Assembly: GCA_947095585.1 (NCBI GenBank)
Contig: OX352762.1
Location: 31,286,669 to 31,350,668 of the forward strand
DNA from: Nephrocerus scutellatus
Taxonomy: Eukaryota; Arthropoda; Insecta; Diptera; Pipunculidae
Direction of reading: 5' to 3'
DNA length: 64,000 nt
Positions 12,767 to 24,988 of this stretch are shown in pieces. The notes below the pieces were generated by a model, which was given only the letters and a program-made list of their open reading frames with translations, was not told where the DNA came from and ran no database searches. The first letter of the stretch is position 1. Every line of letters begins with the position of its first letter. A program made the position numbers and the translations under genes.

Positions 12767-13855
12767 CAAACCGATACCAACATCATCATATTTGGCTCTA
12801 TAACCGGGGTCCGGTCCTGGCCTCCTGCAAAAAGTCTGTTATCGGCTGTTATCGGCTGCTACAGTTGACCCGAGATAGTTAAAGGATTGCAATACTTCAA
12901 AATCGCGCTCCACTATTTTAATTGAGGGACCAATGCTGGATCTTCTACTCGCAGACGTGGCCAACATGTACTTTGTTTTGCTCTCATTTATGTGCAGCCC
13001 CATTTAGGATGCCGAAATCTCTAATGGCTTTATAAAGTTCTACTTTGGCTATGCTATCATAGGCGGCTTTAAAGTCTATAAAAAGATGGTTAGTGAGTTT
13101 TGAAACTCTAGACATGACATTTTTCCATCACTTGCCTAAGGGTGTAAATCTTATCAGTTGTTGATTTGCCTGTGTTGCAGCCACACTGGTATGGACCAAT
13201 GATATGACTTTAGCTTATGGGGCTATCTTGTCTTGAAGGATAGAGGAGAAAATCGTATACGCGGTTGGCACCTCGGTACGTTTGTACCGTCATCAGGTTC
13301 GGATTGTGGCGGCGATCTATCAACACAAGGCAAATCTTGTATTCGCAACGATCAAATTATTGCTTGCTGCCATCTCTATGACCGTTGTCCATTGTCATTA
13401 GTGTTCTCGTGTAAGCTATGGGTGCCAATGTACTGTCTGAATATCCCCCAGAATGATTTTTACGTCATACTGAAGGCAGGTATGGAGTTCCCATTCGACT
13501 GATTTAAAGAATTCTTCTTTTTCATGCAGTGAGCGTACGTTCCATGAGAAAATTCCTTAATCGCTTAGCCGTTTTCGTTGCCGTGGCCGTCGTCGTTAAT
13601 CAGTGTATCCGAGGCTAATTTGGGGTTCCGTAATATGTTTTTTTTTTAGCTGGCGAGGTTATTGGCCTCGCGCCAACCTTACTTTGAAAGGACTAGCCCG
13701 ATCATTTCGCAATTCCTGTACTGAAGGAAAATTACCAGCGGCCACCACGTCGAGGTTTGATCACACTTCCACCAGTCAGAGATAGTTGGGGCCACATGCA
13801 TTTCTGAAGCATTCTGTGTTTTCGCCCTACTCTGCTGATGGCTAACCGCCTTCAA
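12767..13855 (-). mobile_element. R1 LINE, both ends present, internally deleted
   Basis: Read on the minus strand, the copy begins near 13855 with GGCGGTTAGCCATCAGCAG, the family 5' end. It runs through the 5'UTR and the start of the endonuclease, then jumps to later endonuclease and reverse transcriptase segments. It ends at 12767 with the family 3' tail (TTTGGCTC and CATCATC in + orientation). It is about 1.1 kb against about 2.6-3.0 kb for the longer copies. Several stops and frameshifts disable it. Confidence 0.6.
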
Positions 13856-14117
13856 CCAATTGCGACATAGAAAAAGTTCACCAACTAATTGCTCGAGATT
13901 TGGATATAACATTTCCTTATATCCAGTTTGGTGAGCTCTGAGGCGTAGAAGCATTACGTAAATAAGTCTTGAAGAAATGGTTTACTATACTTTATATCAA
14001 GGGTTCTTAAACCTTTTTTTTTCTGGCGACCCACTTTTTCAGTTGAAGCATCTTGGTGACCCCACTAGTTTAATTAATGCAAATAAAATAGAACATTTAA
14101 CAATAGCACAAAAAATA

Positions 14118-14300
14118 GAATGGGTGACAAACGTTCCGAGAGTAATGACTTGTCACGGAAAGCTTCTCACTTCGCCGTTCGGATCCGGCCTTAAATTGTA
14201 GGTCCCTTCCATTTGTGTGCAAAAATATACATGCTCAACACGAAAGGTTGCGAAATTAGGCCTTGGACCGCAATGGTCTATCACGCCGAATATTATTGTT
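14118..14300 (+). mobile_element. SINE copy, 5'-truncated
   Basis: This is the body and 3' end of the tRNA-derived SINE: 'gagagtaatgacttgtcacgg' through 'ttggaccgcaatggtct' and a short ATT tail. The tRNA-like head is missing. It is followed by a 29-bp tandem duplication (about 14300-14352) of 'ttgttcttgttaggaatt'. Confidence 0.65.
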
Positions 14301-15214
14301 TATTGTTCTTGTTAGGAATTTCTGCCCTTTATTGTTCTTGTTAGGAATTGCTGTCAAATACAATGCTTTACGATTGCCTATAATTATGTAAAAATTGTAG
14401 ACAATGTAAATTTATGTTTTATATTTCCTAAAATGGATTCTATTGCTGTCCTGATATAAAATTTTCCAATAATTTTTCGATCTTTTCAATATCAGAGGAC
14501 AGAAGAGCTCCTCTCCCAAGTTTTCGATGAACTGACATCTTACGAACTCATTGGTGGAACCGAGTGGCTTGTTTCCCTAATGTAGGAGTATAATGAACGC
14601 AGCAAGTGCGACCGTGTACAGAATATTATAAGACATCGCCAAAGGACATCGTGAAGTTGTCCGTTTTGTAAAGTACGGCCACAAAAATTTGTCCATCGTG
14701 TCCACGCCGCCCCTTATTTTATTATAATACATTATTATTTCTGGCTTGTTCTACAGTCGTCCTGACAAAGCTGCATTCTTGTGAATAGTGGACACCAGAA
14801 CCATGTATGTGTTTGCTGCTGGGACGTAGGAGCACATCGTGGCATTTTCAGCATCCCAACCCAACTATATGTGACTTCCCTATTTCTGGAGGGTTTGAAC
14901 TGGGTGTGCACATATTTTTTGTTCTTTTACTCTGCCCACAGAAGTCACTCCATGACTAATGGTAGTGTTGTGAAGAAGTTGCCCTTCGTCATACTTCTCC
15001 CTTAGACACTAAAGGTCTTGATTGACTTGGTCGCTGACGTGGCTTACATTGGCAGTATATATTTGACGTTGTAGTGGAGAGTATGTCATAGAGTCACAGA
15101 CCCACCATATTTTTATACCATATTTGGCAGTTTTGAGTGGTCCCTGTACCCGAACAGCTGTAACGCACTCATAGGGCCGATAATGGGTTCGCAGATTAAA
15201 AACATCCAAAACAT

Positions 15215-15440
15215 TAAAAACATATTTTTCACGGTGTCCCACCTCTCGCGAATGGGTGACAAACGTTCCGAGAGTAATAACTTGTCACGGAAAGCTTCTC
15301 GATTCGCCGTTCGGAGCCGGCCTTAAATTGTACGTCCCTTCCATTTGTGTCCAAAAATATAAATGCGCAATACAAATGGTCGCAAGAAGCTAACCCTTGG
15401 ACCGCAATGGTCTGTCGCGCCGAATATTATTATTATTATG
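15215..15440 (+). mobile_element. SINE copy, 5'-truncated
   Basis: This is the second SINE body inside the hAT element, ending 'gccgaatattattattatta'. It keeps the T-rich linker and the sequence after it but lacks the polymerase III promoter head. It and the copy at 14118 share the variant 'gcgaatgggtgacaaacgtt', so they may be the same subfamily. Confidence 0.65.
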
Positions 15441-15962
15441 AATGCAGCCTCATATTCTGCCTTGCATGCCAATTAAAGCGCATGAATTGCAAAAGGTATA
15501 TGGACCTATTATGAGCTATGGTTGCTAGGTACAGCGGATAGGTAATCTTTTTCTAGAGTTCGAAAACTTGGTTTTGCTCAACTTTTGCAACCTATTACCA
15601 GCGAATTTCCTTAGCTGAAGTATTCGTTACCGTAATTGTACTCGTATTACAAATCCGCGTCTGCTAATGGGGATTTCAGACATTCCAGTCGAAGGTATCG
15701 ACATTGTTCAAAAAATTTTCTAAATAAACAACGTCTCTAATCAAAAAATTCAAAAGTACTGACTTATTTGTGTTTCGGGCTACCAAACACGCGACACACA
15801 CGAGCGACACGATAGAGAGGTGACGCGGGTGGGTATTGGTAAACAACGTAGTCAAAAATCTCTGGTAAAGCGAAAGTTAAATCAAAATTATAATCTCCTA
15901 CACATCTAGGAGTATACTTTAGTTAGTTTAGTTTAGTCTGAGTTTTTTTTTTTTAAAGTTTA

Positions 15963-16230
15963 TTAAATGTGAAGCTTGATTATTTGATCAAAGACGTTGC
16001 TCAATTTTAAAAGCGCTGGTCTCATTATCTCTTCTCTATTTTGAATTCGAGTGCGATATTTTGATTTAGATAGAGCTACTCACAAAGATATTAAGTAGCG
16101 AATCGCAAAATAAACTGCTATGCCATACAGGATGAGATTTCTTTTTAATTGAAAGCCAGAAATTGTCGATCGATTGATTGGTAAATAACACTTTCAAAGT
16201 GAAATCAGTTGACAGCTCAGCAAACCATTC
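15963..16230 (-). pseudogene. hAT transposase C-terminal remnant (ZBED5/FAM200-like)
   Basis: Minus-strand translation gives FTLKVLFTNQSIDNFWLSIK. After a frameshift and a TGA it gives VALSKSKYRTRI followed by NREEIMRPALLKLSN, and it stops at 15963-15965. This resembles the hAT dimerisation (hATC) region, which in ZBED5-type proteins reads as an FW-S-K block, then TTYLCE-FSAL, then a KSKYR-RL block. At least one frameshift and one stop break it. The remnant explains the hAT termini at 13998 and 21710. The family match is by eye and from knowledge of such proteins. Confidence 0.6.
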
Positions 16231-16455
16231 CTGTGCTTTTATTTAAAGATGGTACAAAGCTTCTGGTTTTGTCGTTAATGGCATGGGTGTGCTATCTAAA
16301 CGTGGTGTGAGATATCAAATTCGCAAGGGAAATATTTTGTTTAAATTGAATCTCCAGTGCTAAAAGATCAAGAGACGACAATTGTAGCTTTTTAAGAGCG
16401 ATTCTTTTCATAAGCTTTCTTGCAGTTTCAACCTCTTTCAAAACGTTATCCGGCT

Positions 16456-17124
16456 TTTTAAATTCTCTATATTAACTTCGCGTCTGGCTGGCGGCTGGCG
16501 GGCACACTAAATTTTGTGATAAAGTTTTAACCCAGTTCCTAAAGCCCGATTTTATTAAAACTTTGCTCACATGTGGATCTCTCATGACAACACTTGCTAT
16601 TAAAATTTTACAAAATATTTTACAAAATTTTCTTCAACTTTTATACGCATGTGTATCTCCGATGAACAACACGTTTTTAAAAATTTGGTGGTCATCGGGC
16701 CCCGGGGTCGGCGGGCACCCCTACAAATTTTATAAAAAAAAGTACCCGATTTTCTTCAAATTTTATACACATGTGTATCTCCGATGGACAACACTTTTTG
16801 TAAAAATTTGGAAGTTATCTGGCCCCGGGGTTGGGGGGGGCACCCATAAAAATTTTATAAAAAAGTACTCGATTTTCTTCAAATTTTATAAGCATGTGTA
16901 CCTATCTCCGATGGAAAACACTTTTTGTTAAAATTTGAAAGGCCGCGGCCCGATCAGTCTCAAATTAAAAGACAGTATTGTCACCGGAAATATACATGTG
17001 TGCAAAATTTCAATAAAATCGGTCTTTGGTAAGTGGGTTAAAAATTGATCACAAGATCTGACCAGCCAGCCAGTCCGCTAGCCACGGGCACGCGAAGGTA
17101 ATATGTATAGAGAATTTAAAAATG
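16456..17124. repeat. Family F repeat, symmetric copy with long inverted arms
   Basis: Both ends are A-type: the left is TTTTTAAATTCTCTATATTA and the right is its inverse, with ATAGAGAATTTAAAAA. Inward, the arms continue to pair: 'gtgataaagttttaaccca' on the left against 'gggttaaaaattgatcac' on the right. Between them are direct units of about 121-123 bp (CATGTG at 16649, 16770 and 16893), each with a 'gccccggggt' box. This gives a foldback-like layout. No open frame is meaningful. Confidence 0.65.
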
Positions 17125-17477
17125 AAGGGGATGTCTAGTAGTCGCGTGTGGTGTACGTCTAAAATTCAATAAAATGTTACAAAGTTCTTTTTTTTGCGAG
17201 CTATTGTAATTTAAGGCTTGAATATAATTTAGTGTTATCTACTACTTCTTTGATCAAACTAATATACATTTGGTGGTCAGCCATCAGCAGAAATAGGGGG
17301 AATAACACAGAATGCTATAGATTTGCATGTGGCCGTAACTATCTCTGACTGGTGGAAGTGCGATGAAACCTCCACGTGGTGGCCGCTGGTAATTTTCCTC
17401 CAATGCAGGAAAAGCTGAATGATCGGGCTAGTCCCTTCAAAGTAAGGTTGGCGCGTGGCCAATAACCTCGCCTGTAA

Positions 17478-18215
17478 AAAAACCTTATTACGGAACCCAA
17501 AATCAGCCTCGGATACACTGATGAACGACGACGACCACGGCAACGAAAACGGCTAAACGATTTAAGAATTTTCTCATGGAACGTACGCTCACTGTATAGA
17601 GCTCGAGCTGCACAGCAGCTAGCCGATACCCTGTGCAAATATAATGCTGACTTAACAGCAATTCAGGAGATGCGGTGGACAGGTAATGGTGTCTTACAAA
17701 AATCAGAATATGACATATATTACAGCTGTCATGCAAGACATCATGTGCTCGGGGTGGGGTTTCTAGTCAGCGAAAATATGAAACCCACCGTTATCGGCTT
17801 TAAAGTAGTAAATGAATGGCTATGCACCTTTCGCGTGCGGGGCAAATTTGAAAACATAAGCCTCATAAACGTTCACGCACCTACAGAGGATTGCCCAGAT
17901 GATGAAAAAGTAGAATTCTTTGAATCAGTCGAACGGGAACTCCATGCCTGCCATCAGTATGATGTAAAAATCATTCTGGGGGACATGAATGCTAAAATAG
18001 GTAGGGAGCCAGTATTCAGGCAGTACATTGGTACCCATAGCTCACACGAGAACACAAATGACAATGGACAACGAGTCATCGAGATGGCAGCAAGCAATAA
18101 TTTGGTCGTTCGAGTACAAGGTTTGCGCGTAAAAATATCCACAAAGCCACCTGGGTATCTTCTGATGGAGCCACTCGCAACCGATAGACCACGTGTTAAT
18201 AGACCGCCGACATAA
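17478..18215 (+). pseudogene. R1 LINE apurinic-type endonuclease
   Basis: The frame is open from 17478 with no upstream ATG that suits the domain. It shows the endonuclease/exonuclease/phosphatase motifs in order: FSWNVRSL (Asn), QEMRWTGNG (catalytic Glu), NVHAPTED and LGDMNAKIG (Asp-x-Asn). The final GANVDSDHYLVG block (Asp-His) is in another frame at about 18250-18280, so a frameshift lies between about 18110 and 18210. The enzyme nicks DNA to prime reverse transcription. This copy is disabled. Confidence 0.75.
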
Positions 18216-18471
18216 TCCGAAACGGACGACGGTACGAAAGTACCGAGGTGCCAACGTCGACTCGGACCACTATCTTGTTGGTATGGTGCTCCGAGCGCGG
18301 ATTGCATAATCGCGGAAGACTGCATCCGCGAGTCAACACGGTTGCCCTTCGCAATGAAGAGACCAGAAACAACTACGGTCAAGCGATAGCAGTAGTCGTA
18401 GAGATCGAAACGACTGGTTCGATGGCGAATGTAAGCCAGCGACTGAACGTAAGAATGTTGCGTACCGAGCA

Positions 18472-20247
18472 ATGCAAATATCTCATAGAACGCGGGCACG
18501 CGAAGATGAATATAAAGAGCTCAGAAGATATGAAAAAATAGTTCATCGGCGAAAGAAAGCAGCCTGGGAGAAGAATCTCGTCCGTGAACTGTACAGAGAG
18601 CAAGGACCGCACCAGGCGTGGAAGTTCTACCAAAGATTCCGCGGTATGACGCAATATACACCGCGTTGCACATACTGCAAGGACAAAGAGGGTAATCTTA
18701 TCGCCGATCTTAAAGGCATCTTAGAGCGATGGGAAGAGCACTTTCATGAGTTGCTAAATGGCCAGCTAACTGAGGAATTGGAGGCTCCACCAAAGACCGA
18801 AGATCATACTATGCTGCCGCCACCAAGCATAGACGAAGTTAGCAGGGCGATAAATCGTTTCGAAAATAATAAGGCCCCGGGATCTGATGGGATCCCAGCG
18901 GAACTGATAAAAATTGGAGGCCCCACATTACACCAAGCACTTCATGAAATAATAGTGCAAGTATGGGAAGAAGAAGTTATGCCAGAAGACTAGCAAAGAG
19001 GCATCCTGTGCCTCATACATAAGAAGGGAGATATTACGAAATGCAGCAATTATCGTGGTTTAACTTTGTTGAGTACCGCGTATAAGATTTTCTGCTCTAT
19101 CCTTCAAGACAGGATAGCCCCATACGCTAAAGTCATCATTGGTCCATACCAGTGTGGCTTCATCCCAGGCAAATCAACAACTGATCAGATTAACACCTTA
19201 AGGCAGGTGATGGAAAAATTTCTAGAGTTTCAAAACTCACTACACCATATTTTTATAGACTTTAAAGCCGCCTATGATAGCATAGCCAGAGTAGAACTTT
19301 ATAAATCCATGAGAGATTTCGGCATCCCAAATAAACTGACACGACTATGTAGGTTGACCATGACCAATGTTATAAGCCAAGTAAAAATATCAGGATCACT
19401 ATCAAGCCCATTCAACATCTATAACGGGCTCCGACAAGGTGATGGACTGGCCTGCGTCCTCTTCAACCTGGCGTTGGAGAAAGTAATCCGAGACTCTGAC
19501 GTAACGGCGAGAGGAACAATCCTCTATAAGTCCATTCAGATACTGGCTTACGCAGACGACGTCGACTTCTTTGGTAGAAACCAAAGAGCTGTACAGGAAG
19601 CTTTCATCCAGATAGAGCAGGCGGCACGAAATCTGGGGCTGCACATAAATAAGAGCAAAACAAAGTACATGGTGGCCACGTCTGCGAGTAGAAGATCCAA
19701 CATTGGTCCCTCAATTCAGATAGTGGAGCGCGAATTTGAAGAAGTGCAATCCTTTAACTGTCTCGGGTCAACTATAGCAGCCGATAACAGCATGGAACCA
19801 GAAATACGCGCACGGTTGCTTAAAGCCAATAAAGCCTACTACAGCCTGTCAAGACTCTTCAAATCCAGGAACTTAACCATAACATCCAAGCTGTTGATAT
19901 ATAAGACAATGGTCATACCAGTATTTACATATAGATCCGAGACTTGGGTGCTTAACAAAAAGCATTCTGGCCTCTTAGCCGCGTTCGAGAGAAAAGTCTT
20001 ACGGACAATTGTTGACCCTGTATGTGAGGAAGGACGATTCCGGAGACTCTATAATGATGAGATCTACGAGCGTTACCGCGATGTCGACATCGTGAAGAAA
20101 ATTAAGCTCGGTAGGCTCCGGTGGGCAGGACACCTAGATCGCATGAGCGAAGAGGATCCTGCTCGGAAAGTCATTTGCGGTAGGATTTATGGAACACGAC
20201 AGCGAGGCCGGCCAAGCCTACGCTGGAAGGATGGCGTAGACCAGTAG
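18472..20247 (+). pseudogene. R1 LINE reverse transcriptase with one premature stop
   Basis: The frame holds a basic linker, the APGSDGIPAELIK block, the LLSTAYKIFC and QCGFIPGKSTTDQ fingers, FIDFKAAYDSI (first catalytic Asp), NGLRQGDGLACVLFNLALEK, and the active-site YADD at 19549-19560. The thumb and the RLRWAGH C-terminal block follow. The only break in frame is TAG at 18991-18993; the sister copy at 22992 has TGG (Trp) there. Apart from this stop and the truncated C-terminus it looks well preserved, so the insertion is relatively young. Confidence 0.8.
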
Positions 20248-21026
20248 ATAAAAAGGTAAGTACTTTTAAGTCAGTTTTTCCTACGGATTCCTGATAATAG
20301 CAAAAACCAGCCCTGAATCCCCAAATGAAATAACTTTACATAACTGCATAATAGCATAATTAGCAATATTTACTTTGATGTCTTGAATAATAAATGGTGA
20401 CGTAAGAATAAAACATAAAACAATTATAACTTTTTTTTTTAAAATACAAAAACACTGTAACGTAACTGTATTTGGCTAAACCAAAGTACTTCATCACAAA
20501 CCGTACAACTAAGAACAAATATACCCGGAATTTGGCCCACCAGTTGTACAGTAGCATAATCGGCTAGGTACAGACCGTCTCACCGAGTCATAGATTCGAA
20601 TCACGTGCACTGGTAAATATCATATAAACGTAAAAATAAAATTAACGAATAGTGCTATGATGCATGTGGGGAGCAGTGGTCCAATTAGTAAGACTACCAT
20701 CCGAACGTCTTTCCGAGTATGGGTTCAAACGGGTCCCACACAAGAAAATTGTTTTTTTGTAGAAAACAAAACACAATTTTGGTGCGGTTAGATTGGAAAT
20801 TGAAATCAAATTAAGAATCCAACAAGCAACAACAACGATAATATAAATTATTCTTTTTTTCAAAATGTCACCGATGTAATTCACAAACCGCTTTTGAAAG
20901 CATACCCTGATATTACACGGAAAAATTACTTGATGAGTGTAGTAATACCGACTACAGAAATACTCTGCAGTTGTAGATCTCGCCTTTTTGTGGTTGGAAA
21001 TCACCATTTCCGACCGGCAACGAAGG
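20248..21026 (+). other. hAT interior with two tRNA-like segments
   Basis: Two stretches resemble polymerase III promoters. At 20551-20612 'agcataatcggctaggtac' is followed by 'gattcgaatca'. At 20669-20739 'agtggtccaattagtaagac' is followed by 'gggttcaaacgg'. Neither folds into a convincing tRNA by eye. I read them as heads of unrelated SINE-like repeats or tRNA fossils. The remainder is AT-rich and unassigned. Confidence 0.3.
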
Positions 21027-21540
21027 CCCGTGGCACGGCAGTCGGTCGTCTGTCGTGGAATATTGCGATCAATTTTTAACCCACTTCCCAAAGCCCGATT
21101 TTATTGAAATTTTGCACACATGTGTATTTCCAGAGACAACACTTTCTATTAAATTTTTCTATTATCCCTCGGGCCCCGGGGTCGGGGGGCTCCCATACAA
21201 ATATTTAACAAATTCTTCTCGATTTTCTTCAAATTTCATACACATGTGTATCTCCGATAGACAACACTTTTTGTAAAAATTGTAAAAAAAAATTAAATTG
21301 TATAAATTTTTTCAAAATTAGCTCGATTTTCTTCAAATTTTTAACACACGTGTATCACTGATGGACATAACTTTTTGTAAATTTGTTGGAGTGATGGGGC
21401 CCAGAGACCCGTGTAGTGTCCATGTAAATTTTTTTAAAAATTAACCCGATGTTCCTCAAATTTTAACACATACCCATATTCTATTAGAGAATTTACATGA
21501 AAAATTTTAATTTTTATGGGTTGTTTTTTTAATGCTTTCA
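21027..21540 (-). repeat. Family F repeat with B-end at right
   Basis: The copy contains 'gatcaatttttaacccacttcc', then units with CATGTGT (the clearest near 21243), the box 'tcgggccccggggtcggggg' and a right B-end ATTAGAGAATTTACATG, followed by 'atttttatgggttg'. The A-terminal AATTCTCTATATTAA is absent. The copy lies just inside the right end of the hAT element. Confidence 0.6.
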
Positions 21541-21718
21541 TTTGAATCACACAATGTGTGAATTTAATATCTAAAGTTTTGGACAGAACTCCATTTAAAT
21601 TTTCCATCATTGCAGCCGCGCAGTCTCTGTGAACCCCAACGCAATTTTCCCTAGACTGATGACCGCGACCCCAATAAAATATCTTGCAACCCTTAGTTTA
21701 AGTACCACTGCTTTATAT

Positions 21719-22977
21719 AGACATATGATCAGCTTAATATGGATGCGAAGCGAAAACAAATACCAAAATATATCCCACATACTAAACTTTTATTTTAACA
21801 GGACTTCAATACCTTGATCATAATCCTACAAAGACTTTGCAAGCGGATGACACAGCTCACAAGGTTAGAACGAAATAAGTTACTTTGGTTATATTCTTAT
21901 TCTTAGTACGATGTTCTTGTTGAATACTTGTGATGATAAACAATTATTTCAAAGGCTCCAAACAGCTGAATTATAGTTCAAATATCAAATCCGCGACAAC
22001 AGATGAGCTTTATTTATTTGCACGAATAAAAATGTTAATTTTTGATAAGTTAATAAACAAAAACTTTTACACCGCGCAACAAATTCGCAATTCTGTTTTT
22101 GTCGCCAAATTTTAGTGATATAATGCGTTTTGTGTGCCATGATCGTCACAACGGCGACGCCGCGAACTCAAATCAACCGTGCACTCTTTGATGAGTTCAG
22201 CATAAGTCATTCATAGGTGACTATTTGATAACATCAATACGAAAACATATAAATGTATGGACTATGATGTGGTGTTTAGTAAATGAGTTATATGCCAATT
22301 TTTTTAAACTTTCTGGTAAAGCAAGTGCATTAACCGACCCCATGATAAGACATGTGAAGTCCTTGAAATGACAACCAAACATTTTCACTTTATTTTGCAG
22401 CATAAATCGTTTGCCATTGGTGCTTAGATTAATTATCATACATACGAGAGTATATGGTCATAAATTCCCTTATTGCTGTCCGTGTTACCCAAATTCGCGA
22501 ATCGCATACTGCAAAATCCGCCGCATTACGTTGAAATGCGATAGTGCTCTTTTGTGATAAGGCCCGCGCATAACATCATTGAATGAATGCTTAAGCCCCA
22601 AAATAAAACATTAGGGGGAGCTGATAACGAACGATGATAGAATAATTATTTAATATAGACGAATTAATATTTCGGTAAATTTTTCGGTTAGCTCAAAATA
22701 CATTGATAAGAACATTTTTATTTTAAAATCACTGCATTCCAATGCTATGATATTTCGCTAAAACTGAAGTTGTATTAATAAATAGATGGTTATTTGATGT
22801 ACTATGAATTCTTATTTAATTATATTTACTTTATTTATATTAAAATTATGAATTTTGTAAAATTAGTTTAAGGCAAATTCATCATTAGGTGTCGACATTT
22901 TTTTCGCTATTACTTATCCATATTCAATGCATTAATCAAAGCGTTTTTATACGTAAGCGTCCACTATAACGCCAACT
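21719..22977. other. Intergenic sequence, nothing recognised
   Basis: AT-rich DNA without long frames or shared repeats. It is the host flank between the hAT target duplication and the duplication of the next LINE. Confidence 0.45.
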
Positions 22978-23220
22978 GAAGAGTAAAATCAACGGTCAGC
23001 AATCAGCAGAATAGGGCGAATAACGCAGAATGCTTAAGAATTGCAAGTGGCCATAACTATCTCTGACTGGTGGAAGTGCGATCAAACCTCCACGTGGTGG
23101 CCGCTGGTAATTTTCCTCCAATAGAGGAAAAGCTACATGATCGGGATAGTCCCTTCAAGGAAAGGTCGGCGAGAGGCCAATAACCTCGCCCGTAAAAAAA
23201 CCTTATTACGGAACCCAAAA

Positions 23221-23789
23221 TCAGCCTCGGATACACTGATGAACGACGATGACCACAGCAACGAAAACGACTAAACGATTTAAGAATTTTCTCATTGAAC
23301 GTACGCTCACTGTATAGAGCTCGAGCTGCACAGCAGCTAGCCGATACCCTGTCCAAATATAATGCTGACTTAACAGCAATTCAGGAGATGCGGTGGACAG
23401 GGAATGGTGTCTTACAAAAATCAGAATATGACTTATATTACAGCTGTCATGCAAGACATCATGTGCTCGGGGTGGGGTTTCTAGTCAGCGAAAGAATGAA
23501 ACCCACCGTTATCGGCTTTAATGTAGTAAATGAACGGCTATGCACCTTTCGCATGCGGGGCAAATTTAAAAACATAAGCCTCATAAACGTTCACGCACCT
23601 ACACAGGATTGCCCAGATGATGAAAAAGTAGAATTCTTTGAATCAGGCGAACGGGAACTCCATGCCTCTCCTCAGTATGATGTAAAAATCGTTCTGGGGG
23701 ATATGAATTCTAAAATAGGTATGGAGCCTGTATTCAGGCAGTACATTGGCACCCATAGCTTACACGAGAACACTTATGACAATGGATAA
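23221..23789 (+). pseudogene. R1 LINE endonuclease, truncated
   Basis: The frame carries SLNVRSLYRARAAQQLADTL, QEMRWTGNG (Glu), INVHAPTQD and LGDMNSKIG. It then ends in a TAA where the sister copy reads GQRVIE. The downstream endonuclease with the SDH block is deleted, and the sequence passes straight into the linker ahead of the reverse transcriptase. In the first motif Trp is replaced by Leu. It cannot encode an active enzyme. Confidence 0.7.
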
Positions 23790-24562
23790 CGAGTGGCAAA
23801 GAAAGCAGCCTGGGAGAAGAATCGCGTCCGTGAATAAGAACAGTACAGAGAGCGAGGACCGCCTCAGGTTCGAATGTTTTACCAAAGAGTCCGCGGTGTA
23901 ACGCAATATACACCGCGTTGCACATACTACAAAGCCAAAAAGAGTAATTTTATCGCCGATCTCAATGGCATTTTAGAGCGATGGGAAGAGCACTTTCATG
24001 AGTTGCTACATGGCTAGCTAAATGAGGAAATTGAGGCTCCACCAATGACCAAACACTCCACTTTGCTACCGCCACCAAGCATAGACGAAGCGAGCAGTGC
24101 GATAAATCGGCCCAAAAATAATAAGGCCCCGGGATCAGATGGTATCCCAGCGGAGCTGATTGAAACAGGAGCTCCTGCAATATAATACAAGCAATTCATG
24201 AACTAATAGTGCAAGTGTGGGAGGAAGAAACGATGCCAGAAGACTGGCGAAGAGGCATCCTGTGCCCTCATACACAAGAAAGGAGATATCACAACATGCA
24301 GAAATTTTCGTAGTATAACGTTGTTGAGTACCGCGTATATGATTTTCTCCTCTATGCTTCAAGACAGGATAGCCTAATGCGCTTAAGTCGTCATCGGTCC
24401 ATACCAGTGTGGCTTCATCCCAGGAAAATCCACAATTGATCAAAATTAGCTACTTAGGCAGGCGATGGAAAAATGTCTAGAGTTTCAAAACTCACAACAC
24501 CATCACTCAATAGACTTTAAAGCCGTTTATGATAGCCAGCCAGAGGAGAACTTTATAAAGCT

Positions 24563-24988
24563 ATGAGAGAATTCAGCATCCCAAATAAATTGACATTACT
24601 ATGTAGGTTGACCATGACCAATGTTATAAGCCAAGTAAAAATTTACCATTCACAATCAAGTACATTCAACATCTATAACCGGCTCCGACAAGGGTATGGA
24701 CTGCCCTGCGTCCTCCTTAACCTGGCGGTGGAGAAAGTGATAAGAGACTATTACCTAACGACGAGAGGAACAATCCTCTATAAATCCATTCAGATACTGG
24801 CTTACGCAGACGACGTCGACTTCGTTGGTAGAAATCCAAGTCCTGTACAGGAAGATTTCATCGAGATCAAGTGGGCGGCACGAAATCTGGGGCTGGACAT
24901 AAATGAGAGCAAAACAAATAACATGGTGACCACGTCTGCGGGTAAAAGATCCAACATTGGTCCCCCAATTAAAATAATGGAGCGCTAG
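24563..24988 (+). pseudogene. R1 LINE reverse transcriptase palm fragment
   Basis: The frame shows IPNKLTLLCRLTMTNVISQV, NRLRQGYGLPCVLLNLAVEK and the active-site YADDVDFVGR, so the catalytic Asp pair is retained. Gly-Asp-Gly of the template grip is changed to Gly-Tyr-Gly. Frames before and after are broken by indels, for example 'gatagccagccagagg', where a few bases are missing. The C-terminal RWAGH-type region continues in pieces to about 25480. Confidence 0.7.

Larger units (their letters stand above)
17273..20247 (+). mobile_element. R1 LINE (RTE/BovB-like), longest copy, 3' end missing
   Basis: The copy starts with the family 5' end (GTGGTCAGCCATCAGCAG) and contains endonuclease and reverse transcriptase regions in the order typical of RTE-type LINEs of about 3 kb. 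It stops abruptly after codons for VDQ, before the CAAATATGATGATG tail seen in the 22992-25598 copy. The 3' loss is unusual for a LINE and points to later deletion or interruption. It lies inside the hAT element. Confidence 0.8.
13998..21710 (-). mobile_element. hAT-type DNA transposon with nested insertions
   Basis: The left end is CAAGGGTTCTTAAAC and the right end, inverted, is CAGTGGTACTTAAAC (12 of 15 matches), a typical hAT terminal form. Both ends are flanked by the same octamer, CTTTATAT, at 13990-13997 and 21711-21718, which fits the 8-bp target duplication of hAT elements. A decayed transposase lies inside on the minus strand at about 15963-16230. The 7.7-kb length is inflated by later insertions: SINEs (14118, 15215), family F (16456, 21027) and an R1 LINE (17273). 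The element is dead. Confidence 0.7.

Noticed and set aside
17954..18499. 181-codon minus-strand frame
   Set aside because: Antisense shadow of the LINE endonuclease; the plus strand carries all catalytic motifs.
20669..20745. tRNA gene
   Set aside because: Promoter-like boxes and a rough acceptor pairing exist, but the T-arm and anticodon arm do not pair properly.
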